Positions 39,185 through 48,222 of a stretch of 64,000 bases of DNA are shown one piece after another. The notes under the pieces are model-generated. The model saw nothing but the letters and a program-made list of their open reading frames with translations. It was not told the origin of the DNA and did no database searches. Position 1 is the stretch's first letter; the number at the start of each line of letters is the position of its first letter. The position numbers and the translations under genes are program-made. Source of the DNA: Wolbachia endosymbiont (group B) of Protocalliphora azurea (GTDB lineage: Bacteria; Pseudomonadota; Alphaproteobacteria; Rickettsiales; Anaplasmataceae); assembly GCF_947251865.1 (NCBI RefSeq), contig NZ_OX366394.1, positions 558,001 to 622,000 on the forward strand. The letters are read 5' to 3'.

Positions 39185-39880
39185 ATGTTGAATCTAGAAT
39201 CTCTGCCAAAACATCTAGCAATTATTATGGATGGTAATGGTAGGTGGGCAAACAATCAAGGAAGGGTAAAAATTGATGGCTATAGAAAAGGCAGTGAGGT
39301 TGCATTTGATATTGCTAAGCATTGCACAGTCCTGGCCATACCTTACTTAACTTTGTATGCATTTTCCATGGAAAATTGGCTCAGATCTGAAAACGAAACA
39401 GACTACCTATTTAATTTATTTTACTACACTTTAACTAATGAAGATAAAATGAAATTCATTTACAATTGTAACATTAAGTTAAATTTTATTGGCAATTTAA
39501 GTCTATTGCCCAGTAAAATATTCGATCAAATCAAAAAAGCAGAAGAAGTGACACATAAGAACGATGGTCTATTACTCACTGTTGCAGTTAGTTATGGAGC
39601 AAAGCAGGAAATTATACATGCTATCAACAACGTCATAAAAGGAAATATTGATTGCGTATTGGAAGAGGAATTTGAAAAATTTCTGTATACTAAAGATTTG
39701 CCAAAATTGGATTTATTAATTCGCACTGGTGGCGAAAAAAGGTTAAGCAATTTTTTATTATGGCAAGCAGCTTATGCTGAATTGTATTTTTGTGATACTT
39801 TGTGGCCCGATTTTTCTTGTCAAGATTTGACCAAAGCACTAGAAGATTATACGAAAAGAGAAAAAAAATATGGTAGATAA
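39185..39880 (+). CDS. uppS: undecaprenyl diphosphate synthase
   Basis: cis-Prenyltransferase making the C55 lipid carrier for lipid II. The 231 residues show IIMDGNGRWANNQGRVKIDG (catalytic Asp), LTLYAFSMENWLRSENE, and LLIRTGGEKRLSNFLLWQAA followed by YAELYF. Length is standard. It overlaps cdsA by 11 bases, keeping the conserved uppS-cdsA order of many bacteria. The 275-base stretch before it has only an isolated GCAGCTGACACCGAGG repeat half-site. Confidence 0.96.
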   Translation: MLNLESLPKHLAIIMDGNGRWANNQGRVKIDGYRKGSEVAFDIAKHCTVLAIPYLTLYAFSMENWLRSENETDYLFNLFYYTLTNEDKMKFIYNCNIKLNFIGNLSLLPSKIFDQIKKAEEVTHKNDGLLLTVAVSYGAKQEIIHAINNVIKGNIDCVLEEEFEKFLYTKDLPKLDLLIRTGGEKRLSNFLLWQAAYAELYFCDTLWPDFSCQDLTKALEDYTKREKKYGR

Positions 39881-40496
39881 TAACTTTATGGTTAGAATAT
39901 TGTCCTCAATAGTAATATTACTCATATTTTCTTTTGCTACATATTTCAGTGATTTATCATTTTATCTACTAATTTTTTCAATTGCAGTTTTATCTTCTTT
40001 TGAATGGTATAATCTAACTCAGGGCAATAGAATCTTATACATTTTCGCATTACTATTAATCGCACTACCAAATGCCTCGCTAATATGCCTATATAATCTA
40101 CCACAGGGAAAATATGCATTAGTATGGCTTATCTTAACTATTTGGAGCATCGATATTGCTGCCTATTTTTTCGGCAAAAATTTTGGTAAAACTAGAATTT
40201 GTCCAATCATTAGCCCTGGGAAAACTTGGTTAGGACTTTTTGGTGCAGTCTTAGCTGGAATAGTGTGTACAATTTTTGGCTCAATATTTTTGAGTTTATT
40301 TCCAATTTTTTATTCTCCAATAATTGGTTTGATAGTTGCTATTCTAGCCCAACTTGGAGATTTCACTGAGTCACTCATCAAAAGAGTTTACAATGTTAAA
40401 GATAGTGGAGGTATTATACCAGGCCATGGAGGAGTACTCGACCGTATGGATAGTTTCATTTTTACTGCCCCTCTCATTGCTATTTACATAAGCTAA
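39870..40496 (+). CDS. cdsA: phosphatidate cytidylyltransferase
   Basis: Makes CDP-diacylglycerol, the precursor of all phospholipids. The C-terminal signature is complete: GDFTESLIKRVYNVKDSGG then IIPGHGGVLDRMDSF. Several membrane helices precede it. At 208 residues it is shorter than the E. coli enzyme (about 285), lacking N-terminal helices, as is common in reduced genomes. Starts inside the end of uppS. Confidence 0.95.
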   Translation: MVDNNFMVRILSSIVILLIFSFATYFSDLSFYLLIFSIAVLSSFEWYNLTQGNRILYIFALLLIALPNASLICLYNLPQGKYALVWLILTIWSIDIAAYFFGKNFGKTRICPIISPGKTWLGLFGAVLAGIVCTIFGSIFLSLFPIFYSPIIGLIVAILAQLGDFTESLIKRVYNVKDSGGIIPGHGGVLDRMDSFIFTAPLIAIYIS

Positions 40497-40511
40497 AAAA
40501 ATGAAGTACTA

Positions 40512-40721
40512 TTAACCTTTGGTTCTTTCCTTCTTGCTTATTACTTTCACCTCAACAGATTGAAATTCTTCGGCACTCACTATTTCATCCATTGACTTAT
40601 TACAATAAGGACAATACATTTCTCCTTCTTTGTGTAAGTATACTATTGGATGACCAGAACCATCATCATTTTCATCACCACGGCAGCAAACTATTACATT
40701 ATTATCCCTCACTTTTAACAT
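40512..40721 (-). CDS. CHCC zinc-finger protein (NDUFS6-like)
   Basis: 69 residues with the zf-CHCC pattern: Cys12/13, His24 (GSGHPIVYL), Cys37 and Cys40 (YCPYCNK). The mitochondrial complex I accessory subunit NDUFS6 carries the same fold, and alphaproteobacteria encode short homologues. A role with complex I is therefore possible but unproven for the bacterial protein. A Shine-Dalgarno-like GGAGA precedes its ATG. Confidence 0.85.
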   Translation of the reverse strand: MLKVRDNNVIVCCRGDENDDGSGHPIVYLHKEGEMYCPYCNKSMDEIVSAEEFQSVEVKVISKKERTKG

Positions 40722-40792
40722 GTCTCTCCTTTAGCTTACAATATTTTACACATCTAACATACTCGTTTGGAAATAAAAAAGACAACAAATAC

Positions 40793-41299
40793 TTATTCTC
40801 CATTTTCTACCCTATTTAGATTAATCAATTCACTTTGGACACTTTTTGACACAAAGTTGCTAACATCTCCTCCTAATCTCGCTATTTCCTTTACAAAACT
40901 TGATGAGATAAATTGAGTATCCTCAGATGCAGGAAGAAATATAGTTTCGATTTCAGGAAAGAGCTTATAATTTACCCAACTCATTTGAAACTCGTAATCA
41001 AAATCCGATACTGCTCTCAGTCCTCTAATAATAACAGAAGCATTTTGCTCTTTGGCAAACTTCACTAGCAACCCATTAAAGGATATAATATCTGCATCAA
41101 TTCCTGCTCCTTTCACTTCATTTTTAGCCATGCTTGTGCGCAGTCTTATGTCAAAATTAGTATGTTTATTAACATTCTCTGCAACACCAATTATCAACTT
41201 ATCGACTAGCTTACATGCTCTTTTTATTATGTCAAGGTGCCCAAAAGTTATGGGGTCAAATGTACCAGGATAAATTCCTATTTTGTTACTAATGTTCAT
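40793..41299 (-). CDS. coaD: phosphopantetheine adenylyltransferase
   Basis: Fourth step of coenzyme A synthesis. The 168 residues start IGIYPGTFDPITFGHLDII with the TxGH nucleotidyltransferase motif and include RGLRAVSDFDYEFQMSWVN and the SSSFVKEIARLGGDVSNFV block with the ISSS motif. Complete. Confidence 0.96.
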   Translation of the reverse strand: MNISNKIGIYPGTFDPITFGHLDIIKRACKLVDKLIIGVAENVNKHTNFDIRLRTSMAKNEVKGAGIDADIISFNGLLVKFAKEQNASVIIRGLRAVSDFDYEFQMSWVNYKLFPEIETIFLPASEDTQFISSSFVKEIARLGGDVSNFVSKSVQSELINLNRVENGE

Positions 41300-41325
41300 T
41301 CTTTGTTTCTATACTTCAAAAACTT

Positions 41326-41354
41326 TTGATGGACATGATAACGTTTTTTATCTA
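41326..41354 (+). promoter_or_regulatory. sigma-70 promoter of tRNA-Phe
   Basis: TTGATG (41326-41331) and TATCTA (41349-41354) are separated by exactly 17 bases, and the tRNA begins 20 bases after the -10 box. Good spacing in AT-rich DNA raises the score but does not prove use. Confidence 0.5.
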
Positions 41355-41373
41355 AAAATGAAAGTACGTAGTT

Positions 41374-41446
41374 GGCCTGATAGCTCAGTTGGTAGAGCAA
41401 AGGACTGAAAATCCTTGTGTCGCTGGTTCGATTCCTGCTCAGGCCA
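41374..41446 (+). tRNA. tRNA-Phe (anticodon GAA)
   Basis: 73 bases: acceptor GGCCTGA with TCAGGCC, D-arm AGCTCAGTTGGTAGAGC, anticodon stem AGGACTGAAAATCCT with GAA at 41407-41409, T-arm CGCTGGTTCGATTCCTGC, discriminator A. All tertiary positions look normal. Confidence 0.95.
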
Positions 41447-41506
41447 CATTCTTTTTCTTAATGTTCTATAATATATTATAATATTAATATAATTATTTAG
41501 GAAATA

Positions 41507-42445
41507 ATGTATAAATGTTACAATAGAATATTTAATATACTATTAATTACATTTCTACTATTAAGTAATATCGCTTATAGTGAAAAAGTAAACAAAGAAC
41601 CATCTGCTTTGACAGCAGAGAATGCAGTAAATTATAATATAATTGTTGGTTTATTGCAAACAGATGAATCTCAAAATATCTATGAGATATTCAATAATTT
41701 TGGGGTTAAAACTATATTCATTGACTACGACAAAATAATTAATCTAAAAGAAATCCAAGAAGAGTTCGCAAAACAAGATGAAATATTGGCAAAAAAGCTG
41801 ATACTAGATCGAATAAAAGTTGAAGTTGCAAAATTTATCAAAGAGCAAAAGATAAACAGAATATTTATTTCAGATAACTTTCATTCAGCTCTTAACCCTT
41901 ACCGCCAGCTTGTGAATGAAGCAATTGTAAAAATAGTAGATGACAATCCTACAATTCATTTGCTTGCCATATGCGGTGGTTTACAAGACATTATGCATGC
42001 AAAAGAAATTGAAATAACAAATGTTGTTAATGATGAGAAGAATCATTTAAAATCAGCATCCTATCCACAAAAAGAGAATATACCTCTTCAGCAGATAAAA
42101 ATTGTTCCAGGTAGTAGTTTGGAAAAAGTGGTAGCTAGATTTTTACTACCTAATCAAAATGGCTGGTTTTCAACTTATTTTCCGAATGCTCATTCAGGTA
42201 CAGTAAGTAATACTACAGAGAATAGAAGAAGGCTAGAGCTACTTGGATATAAAATTGTAGCGTTTGCCAATGAAGGATTAATAGAAGCTATCGAAGATAA
42301 GCATAGTAATATTTACTTTCAAAGTCATCTAGAAGCCCTTGTTGTCAAATCAGATAAAAACTCTCGTTTGTCAAGCCAAAAGGTACGTCAGGTTTCAACA
42401 CTAGTTGCTATAGCGATTATAAATGATTTTCTTCATCGCGTTTAA
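41507..42445 (+). CDS. exported class I glutamine-amidotransferase-like protein (peptidase C26 type)
   Basis: 312 residues with a signal peptide (IFNILLITFLLLSNIAYS). The nucleophile elbow LLAICGGLQDIMHA places Cys156, and near the end GLIEAIEDKHSNIYFQSHLE has the His274-x-Glu276 pair of the family (canonical GVQWHPE). This is the gamma-glutamyl-GABA hydrolase/PuuD type of class I amidotransferase. Unusually for this cytosolic family it appears to be sent to the periplasm. Substrate unknown; a role in cell-wall peptide or glutamyl-peptide trimming is only a guess. It follows tRNA-Phe with TATAAT-like boxes just upstream. Confidence 0.7.
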   Translation: MYKCYNRIFNILLITFLLLSNIAYSEKVNKEPSALTAENAVNYNIIVGLLQTDESQNIYEIFNNFGVKTIFIDYDKIINLKEIQEEFAKQDEILAKKLILDRIKVEVAKFIKEQKINRIFISDNFHSALNPYRQLVNEAIVKIVDDNPTIHLLAICGGLQDIMHAKEIEITNVVNDEKNHLKSASYPQKENIPLQQIKIVPGSSLEKVVARFLLPNQNGWFSTYFPNAHSGTVSNTTENRRRLELLGYKIVAFANEGLIEAIEDKHSNIYFQSHLEALVVKSDKNSRLSSQKVRQVSTLVAIAIINDFLHRV

Positions 42446-42497
42446 TGCTAAAATAAGGAGAATCATTTAATGTAATGCCAGTACTCTTTCTTCTTGT

Positions 42498-42522
42498 CAT
42501 CCCAGTGCTTGACACTGGGATG
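42498..42522. repeat. CATCCCAGTG hairpin
   Basis: Perfect 10-bp stem CATCCCAGTG / CACTGGGATG with a five-base loop, placed after the amidotransferase-like gene. Member of the window's CAGTGTC hairpin family; may double as terminator. Confidence 0.65.
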
Positions 42523-42605
42523 GCTTTATTGCATCACTCTTCGGATAATAGGTAACGTGGAATGAAGCTATCTCAAATTTAGCCATGCCTATATCAGTAA
42601 TTTTG

Positions 42606-43492
42606 TTAAGCAAATAACACTTGAGCTCTCTCACGATTAACCTCAGATTTGTTTCTAAAACTAAACCAAAATGTTTGCTTCAGTCGCGAGAAAAAACTTT
42701 CTATATAAGATCTCTTCCAATAATTTATCTCTTTTTTCCACCTCTTCATACCATCTTCATCATATGACTTTATGAGCTTGATTGTAGAATTTCTCTCATT
42801 CATATAATCCAACTTTGGATGCTCTACTGCATTATTTTGCGGAGGAATCCTTGTCTTTATGTCAAGCTCATCGCACAGTTTGTATAACTTCTTTCGATCT
42901 ATCTGCATATATCGTGCTTATGTTATACTTGGTATCCACTCTTTCAATAAGATCACAGGCTCCATAGTGGTCGGAATAAACTCCACTACTGTATTTTGCA
43001 GCTATAACTTTTTTACTACCTATCTCTAGCATTACATCTTGTTTGCTCATAGCGGCGATACTTTCTATCTGTACCATTTGCCTTACTATGGCCTGGAATA
43101 TTATTGTAGATGCTGATACCTGTACTATCTATAGCAATTTCAATATCTTCCATATCGTTCTTATCAACTCTGCAGTCGTTGATTTTGATATTAAGCTTTT
43201 TAAACCTTCTTGAAGCCTGCGAATAGCTGATAATTTGCAAAATTTTCCCTATTTGCTCAAGATATTTCTCTATAAATCCCACTGTTTGCCTAAGACCAAT
43301 CCTGAATAGATAGGTTATTATGTGAATTAGAATCACTACTTTGTCGCTGTAGACATTGTTGCCACCTGCTACTTTTGGACTATTTTCGTACCAATTTTCA
43401 ATGGCATCGTTGATATAATGAAAAACATTTCCCCTTTCTTGAAGAAATTTGTTATATTCATTGCAGTTACTGACTTTCATTCTTATTGGCAT
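42606..43492 (-). pseudogene. IS5-family transposase with two frameshifts
   Basis: Three consecutive overlapping frame segments (43492-43016, 43077-42868, 42908-42606) together make one IS5/IS903-like DDE transposase. Segment 1 has GFIEKYLEQIGKILQI and the first catalytic Asp in EIAIDSTGISIYNNIPGHSK; segment 2 has VMLEIGSKKVIAAKYSSG and the second Asp in TIYADRS; segment 3 has IPPQNNAVEHPKLDYMNER and the Glu in RSYIESFFSRLKQTFWF. Frame changes lie near 43055 and 42900. Inactive. Confidence 0.8.
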
Positions 43493-43645
43493 ATTTTTCC
43501 TTTGTCGGCTAAATATCTATTTTATAACAAATTCCATCAGTAACTGCCTGTTCTTTCCTTGAGTGGTGCAACAAAGCCTGCTGGAATCAAGTTTTTCGTT
43601 TCATCAAATTTAGCATAACTCAAGTTTGCTTATAAATTTTTCTGG

Positions 43646-43669
43646 ATGCCAGTGTCTGGGCACTGGCAT
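43646..43669. repeat. ATGCCAGTG hairpin
   Basis: Perfect 9-bp stem ATGCCAGTG / CACTGGCAT around TCTGGG. A second half-site, CTCCAGTGTCAACTACTC, follows at about 43690. Lies between the dead IS5 and the 3' end of ubiH. Confidence 0.6.
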
Positions 43670-43742
43670 GACATTATGGAATTTGAGCTCCAGTGTCAAC
43701 TACTCTAATGATACCTGATTATGATGAAAGAAATCTAATGAT

Positions 43743-44900
43743 TTATATAAACCCCATAGCATGTCGAACGAAGCTTTTTTTAAGAAAATCTGAATTTTCA
43801 ACTACCATTAAACCAAGATTTCTCAGAACTTGAGCGCAAAGTATTCTGTTGGAAAATATTCTATTTAGTCCATCAGTTGCAAGTGCCATAGTAAAATTAT
43901 CAAAGTATCTGTCATATGAAATTTTCTTCAATAGATAATTACTGCCAACATCAATGCCAGAGGATTTTGCAGCAGTTATTTGTCTAATAACACTCTCTAC
44001 ATCTCTCATTCCAAGGTTAAGTCCTTGACCTGCAACCGGGTGGATTGAATGTGCTGCATCGCCAATCAGCAAAATTCTGCTTTTATGCAGCTTTCTTGCA
44101 AAAGAAAAACTCAAAGGATAGAATCTTCTTTCACCCTCTAATTCAATTTCTCCCAAATAAGAACCAAATCTTTTTTTGAGTTCTATGACAAATTCCTCTT
44201 CGGATAAGCTCATCAGCATTTTTGAAATTTCGCATTTTTCTGTCAAAACTATTGAAGAAGTATAGCCACCTTTCATTGGCAAAATTGCAAATGGACCACC
44301 AGGAAAAAACCGCTCTACAGCTAAGTTTTGGTGATGTAATTCATGTTTTACATTAAATACCATGCTATTTTGTTTATAATCAAATTTTATCATTGGTATA
44401 GAAAACAACTCTGGCAACCTAGAGTTTTTACCTTCAGCACAGATAAATAGTGATGATATCAATTTTTGATCATTATCAAGAGTAACTTCCATGTATCCTT
44501 CGTCACAAGAGATTGTTTTATAGGAACGTGGAGAATATATATTGAGTTTATGCAAAAAATTTTTATTGATTGCATTCCATATAATAGCGCTCTTGATTAC
44601 ATAGCCCATTGGCTCTTCACCAACCATTTTATGGTCATAATGCACAGTAAATGGACTATCTCCATCTAATATGCATATATCAAGTATTGGTTCAGTTTCG
44701 CCTTCTAAGAGCCGCCAAATCCCTAATTTTTCTAGTATTTTTTTTGATCCTTGAGAAATGGCAAATGCTCGATTATCATCAACTGCACGTGGTAAACTAT
44801 TTTTCTCAATTACGGCTACAGATACAGAGTCATTACTCAGGCCAATAGCAGTAATAAGACCAATTAGCCCACTACCTGAAATGATTACATCGTAATTCAT
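43743..44900 (-). CDS. ubiH: UbiH/Coq6-family FAD monooxygenase of ubiquinone synthesis
   Basis: Hydroxylates the ring of ubiquinone precursors. The 385 residues contain the N-terminal FAD motif DVIISGSGLIGLITAIGLS, a central DG-like segment, and LLIGDAAHSIHPVAGQGLNL then GMRDVESV, the second FAD-binding motif of the UbiH/COQ6 family. Which of UbiF, UbiH, UbiI or a broad-specificity UbiL-like enzyme it is cannot be decided from sequence by eye; reduced alphaproteobacteria often use one enzyme for several positions. Single gene on the minus strand. Confidence 0.87.
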   Translation of the reverse strand: MNYDVIISGSGLIGLITAIGLSNDSVSVAVIEKNSLPRAVDDNRAFAISQGSKKILEKLGIWRLLEGETEPILDICILDGDSPFTVHYDHKMVGEEPMGYVIKSAIIWNAINKNFLHKLNIYSPRSYKTISCDEGYMEVTLDNDQKLISSLFICAEGKNSRLPELFSIPMIKFDYKQNSMVFNVKHELHHQNLAVERFFPGGPFAILPMKGGYTSSIVLTEKCEISKMLMSLSEEEFVIELKKRFGSYLGEIELEGERRFYPLSFSFARKLHKSRILLIGDAAHSIHPVAGQGLNLGMRDVESVIRQITAAKSSGIDVGSNYLLKKISYDRYFDNFTMALATDGLNRIFSNRILCAQVLRNLGLMVVENSDFLKKSFVRHAMGFI

Positions 44901-45061
44901 TTTATTAACCTAAAATTATATTATACCCATTTTGAAAATAGTTTAAACGAACTTTGTAGACACTGAACTTCTCATTACTATCTTAGTTATAACCAAAATA
45001 GTAATAAAATATTAATTATTTTACACTAAATTAGGTCTAATTTTATTAAAGGAGCTAGATT

Positions 45062-45697
45062 ATGACTACAGATTGCAAAAAAGAATTACTAAATTGCATT
45101 AGCAAGTACAGAGAAGAACTTGCAGAAAATAAAGCAGCAATTAGACAAACTTTAACTAGCGATAAAATTAATATAAGCGATTACTTTTATAAGGGTGATA
45201 AAATCTGTAACAAAGAGCTGTTTAACATAGGAAGTGAGTGTCAAGATAAAAAATATGGTAGTCGACAAGAATATACGTATGATGAGTGGAAGGAAAAAAT
45301 TGAAAAACCTCATGCTAAAGATTTGCTAAAGATGTTACAAAATGAAATCAAAGGTAAAATATTAAAAAGTTTTGAAGATTATGAAAAATATCATAAAAAT
45401 TCTACTGAAGCTATAAAAAGAGAATTAGACATAGATTCAAAATTAAAGGCAATACTCAAAGAAAAGCAACAACCAGAAACTGATGAAACTCGAGCATATT
45501 ATGACGTTATACGAGGTTTATATGAAAATGGAGACATGCGCTCTCAACTAAAGTGCAATGATCTTGATTGTTTTAATAGAACAATAGAAGATAATCTATC
45601 TCAAAAACAATCCGAGCTAGCTGCTATAAAGGATGACTTTTTGGATAATACGCAAAATATTTTTCAACATATTCAAGTTGAAGATAGTATTTTTTAG
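45062..45697 (+). CDS. orphan coiled-coil protein
   Basis: 211 residues with a strong ribosome site (AAAGGAG) before ATG. No recognised family. It is highly charged and largely helical (LNCISKYREELAENKAAIR; LLKMLQNEIKGKILKSFEDY; EDNLSQKQSELAAIKDDF), with four cysteines and no membrane helix or signal. Its neighbours are core genes transcribed in other directions, so it is a lone accessory gene. Possibly an effector; this rests on context only. Confidence 0.6.
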   Translation: MTTDCKKELLNCISKYREELAENKAAIRQTLTSDKINISDYFYKGDKICNKELFNIGSECQDKKYGSRQEYTYDEWKEKIEKPHAKDLLKMLQNEIKGKILKSFEDYEKYHKNSTEAIKRELDIDSKLKAILKEKQQPETDETRAYYDVIRGLYENGDMRSQLKCNDLDCFNRTIEDNLSQKQSELAAIKDDFLDNTQNIFQHIQVEDSIF

Positions 45698-45922
45698 AGA
45701 AATAAGATTATGCTATTTTTTTTAATGAAATTTCTTAAGTGGTAGATTATTTTTTACAGCTACATCTGAGGTAGCTGTCACTACCTGAAATGTAACAAAT
45801 AAAATACCAATCTTAAATATTGCTATATTTCACGATAGTTTCTCAATTTAACGCACATGCTTTTGGAACATTCTCATTTGTCAAATAGTTTCTGTCATGC
45901 TACACAATCTGTAATGCAGGTT

Positions 45923-46591
45923 TTAACTTACTTTTACGCAATATTGATCATTCTTGAAAAGCAATCTAACATTTTCTATTCCTTGATTACGAAGCTTTGA
46001 TGCAGCTGATTTAGCTACCTGAGCGTTTACAAAAAATGCTACATATCCCTTACTTTCTGCATTGTTTTGTTTTGGGTGACGTTTCTGCATTTCTTTTTCA
46101 TATTGCCTTTTGTAATGAGGAGTATTTTGTATCAATTGTTCTGACCTCTTTCTTAAGTACTCGACTTTTACCTTCGCAAGCCCAGACTTATGAAGTCCTA
46201 AAACTTGTGCTGCTTTTTCTGACAAGTCTATTATTCTACCTTCAACAAATGGCCCTCTATCATTAACTCTTATAACAAGCTTTCTTCCATTTTCTAAATT
46301 AGTAACACGAACAAAGCAGGGTAGGGGCAAGGTCTTATGTGCTGCAGAAATCAAGTGACGATTAAACACTTCACCGTTAGCTGTAATTGTGCCATGATCT
46401 TCTATTCCATACCACGATGCTATTCCTACTTCCTCATAACAGCTACAGTATTTTGGGTGGTAGGTGATACCATTTATTGTATAGCTATTGCCAATTTTAT
46501 AATGACCTGCGGTGTGATTACACCTATTGCTAAAACTACAACTACTCATCAAAACGAATATTAGACATAGAAAGGCTAGTTTTTTTATCAT
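45923..46591 (-). CDS. rlpA: RlpA-like septal lipoprotein with SPOR domain
   Basis: Lipoprotein of 222 residues: signal [14 protein letters not shown] with lipobox Cys18, a double-psi beta-barrel ([20 protein letters not shown] then [21 protein letters not shown]) containing the catalytic Asp region, and a short C-terminal SPOR-like domain ([20 protein letters not shown]...[15 protein letters not shown]) that binds denuded septal glycan. RlpA cuts glycan strands during cell separation. Divergent from murC with 26 bases between starts. Confidence 0.9.
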   Translation of the reverse strand: MIKKLAFLCLIFVLMSSCSFSNRCNHTAGHYKIGNSYTINGITYHPKYCSCYEEVGIASWYGIEDHGTITANGEVFNRHLISAAHKTLPLPCFVRVTNLENGRKLVIRVNDRGPFVEGRIIDLSEKAAQVLGLHKSGLAKVKVEYLRKRSEQLIQNTPHYKRQYEKEMQKRHPKQNNAESKGYVAFFVNAQVAKSAASKLRNQGIENVRLLFKNDQYCVKVS

Positions 46592-46617
46592 TGTACTTAG
46601 TGAAATGGTTCGATACC

Positions 46618-47640
46618 ATGAGGATTTTAAATTATACTATAATAAATTTAGTAATAAGTAAACGTCTACTGCCAAATATGCACAGCACTAAAAAAGAAGT
46701 AATACATATAATCGGTATAGGTGGAATTGGAATGAGCGCAATTGCTGAAATTCTTCATAATTCCAGTTATAAAGTTCAAGGCAGTGATACGCGATCAAAC
46801 GACAATATAGATAGGTTACAAAAATTAGGTATAGAGGTCTATATTGGTCACGATGCAAGTAGTATTAGACAAGCTCAAATAGTTGTACATTCTTCCGCAA
46901 TAAAACCTGATAATGTGGAGCTAGTTGCAGCAAGAAATAACAATAAAACCGTTTTGCATAGGTCAGACATGCTGGTTAAAATTATGAAAGGTAAATATGT
47001 GATAGCAGTTTCAGGTTCAAGTGGCAAGACGACGACGACAGCTATGATTGCTTCCATTTTTGATCATTCTGGTGCTGACGCCACTGTAATTGTTGGAGGA
47101 ATATTAAATTCCTATCAGAGTAATGCAAAACTTGGCAAAAGTGACATTTTCTTAATTGAGGCTGATGAGTCTGATGGAACTATGTTAAAAATTCCTGCAG
47201 ATATTGCTGTTGTAACAAGTATTAATGACGACCATATAGACCATTACGGTACATTTAACGACATCAAAAATGCGTTTTCTAGATTTGTAAACAACGCGAA
47301 TTTTGCTATTTTGCCTGATTCTGCAGACATCAATCATGATGCGAGTAATTCTATAAAGTTTTGGTTTGGAAATGGTAAAATTAGAGCTAGCAACATCAAA
47401 CAACACAATAATAGCATAGAATTTGACGTGCTGATTAGTATAAACGAAAGTAATCGTATTCCATTGTCCACTACTCGAGTAGTTGAGAGTGGTGGAATAA
47501 AAGCAGCTCTTGATTCGTCACTTCAATGCTTGAAACTGGATTCTCGTTTCAATGTTAAACAAGATACTATAGAATTTAAGAGGACAATCCCTAGAAAATC
47601 TCTACATTCAAAAAAAGTAAATCGTACTAATGCTATTTGA
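46618..47640 (+). CDS. murC: UDP-N-acetylmuramate--L-alanine ligase, C-terminally truncated
   Basis: Adds L-Ala to UDP-MurNAc in lipid II synthesis. The N-terminal domain ([39 protein letters not shown]) and the central ATP domain ([43 protein letters not shown]) are good MurC, although the usual TH before GKTTTT is SS. After about residue 290 the text stops resembling MurC and ends at residue 340, whereas family members run 450-480; the third domain with its HHP motif is missing. Starts at 46618 or 46678 are both possible. Either a pseudogene with an intact copy elsewhere or a damaged essential gene. Confidence 0.8.
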   Translation: MRILNYTIINLVISKRLLPNMHSTKKEVIHIIGIGGIGMSAIAEILHNSSYKVQGSDTRSNDNIDRLQKLGIEVYIGHDASSIRQAQIVVHSSAIKPDNVELVAARNNNKTVLHRSDMLVKIMKGKYVIAVSGSSGKTTTTAMIASIFDHSGADATVIVGGILNSYQSNAKLGKSDIFLIEADESDGTMLKIPADIAVVTSINDDHIDHYGTFNDIKNAFSRFVNNANFAILPDSADINHDASNSIKFWFGNGKIRASNIKQHNNSIEFDVLISINESNRIPLSTTRVVESGGIKAALDSSLQCLKLDSRFNVKQDTIEFKRTIPRKSLHSKKVNRTNAI

Positions 47641-48222
47641 ACAAGCTAGCGTAAAAGTAAGCTAAATTTTTTAAGGTACAAAAATAGCAAGAAACAGTTG
47701 TTTGAAAAAAATTGGAATTTGATTGGATTGCTGAAAATTGGCTCTCAAACTTTAGACGCATGAGCAAGATAATACTCTTTAACTAATATAGATTAGGTGA
47801 TTTGGAAGAGATACATCTAGAGCAGCCAGCAAAGTTACAATACATATTACCGCAATAACTAGAAATGAGAAGGATCTATATGGTGATTATAGATTTTTCC
47901 AGACCTTGAAAACAATAAATAGACAGTAAATTAGAACTACTGCAAAAAAAACAAGAATAGCTACACTGGTTGCTTGACCATCGTAAACGTAGCTTGTTAA
48001 GCCGATAAAAATAGCCATGATAGAAGCTCTAATAAATGAAATTGCAGAAGAAGTTGTGCCTTTCATTTCAGGGAAAATATTTAATGATGCATTGAAAATG
48101 ACTGCTTGACAAATTCCACAGCCAATACAAAAAATAACCATAGACAGCGTTACTAAGTAGTAAGCACTGGGCATGATTATACTGAATATTAAAAGTGATA
48201 GGGATCCAATAGCAATTACGCC

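Noticed and set aside
3277..43725. CRISPR array from the repeated palindromes
   Set aside because: The repeats are scattered singly over 40 kb, differ from each other and have no regular spacers or cas genes.
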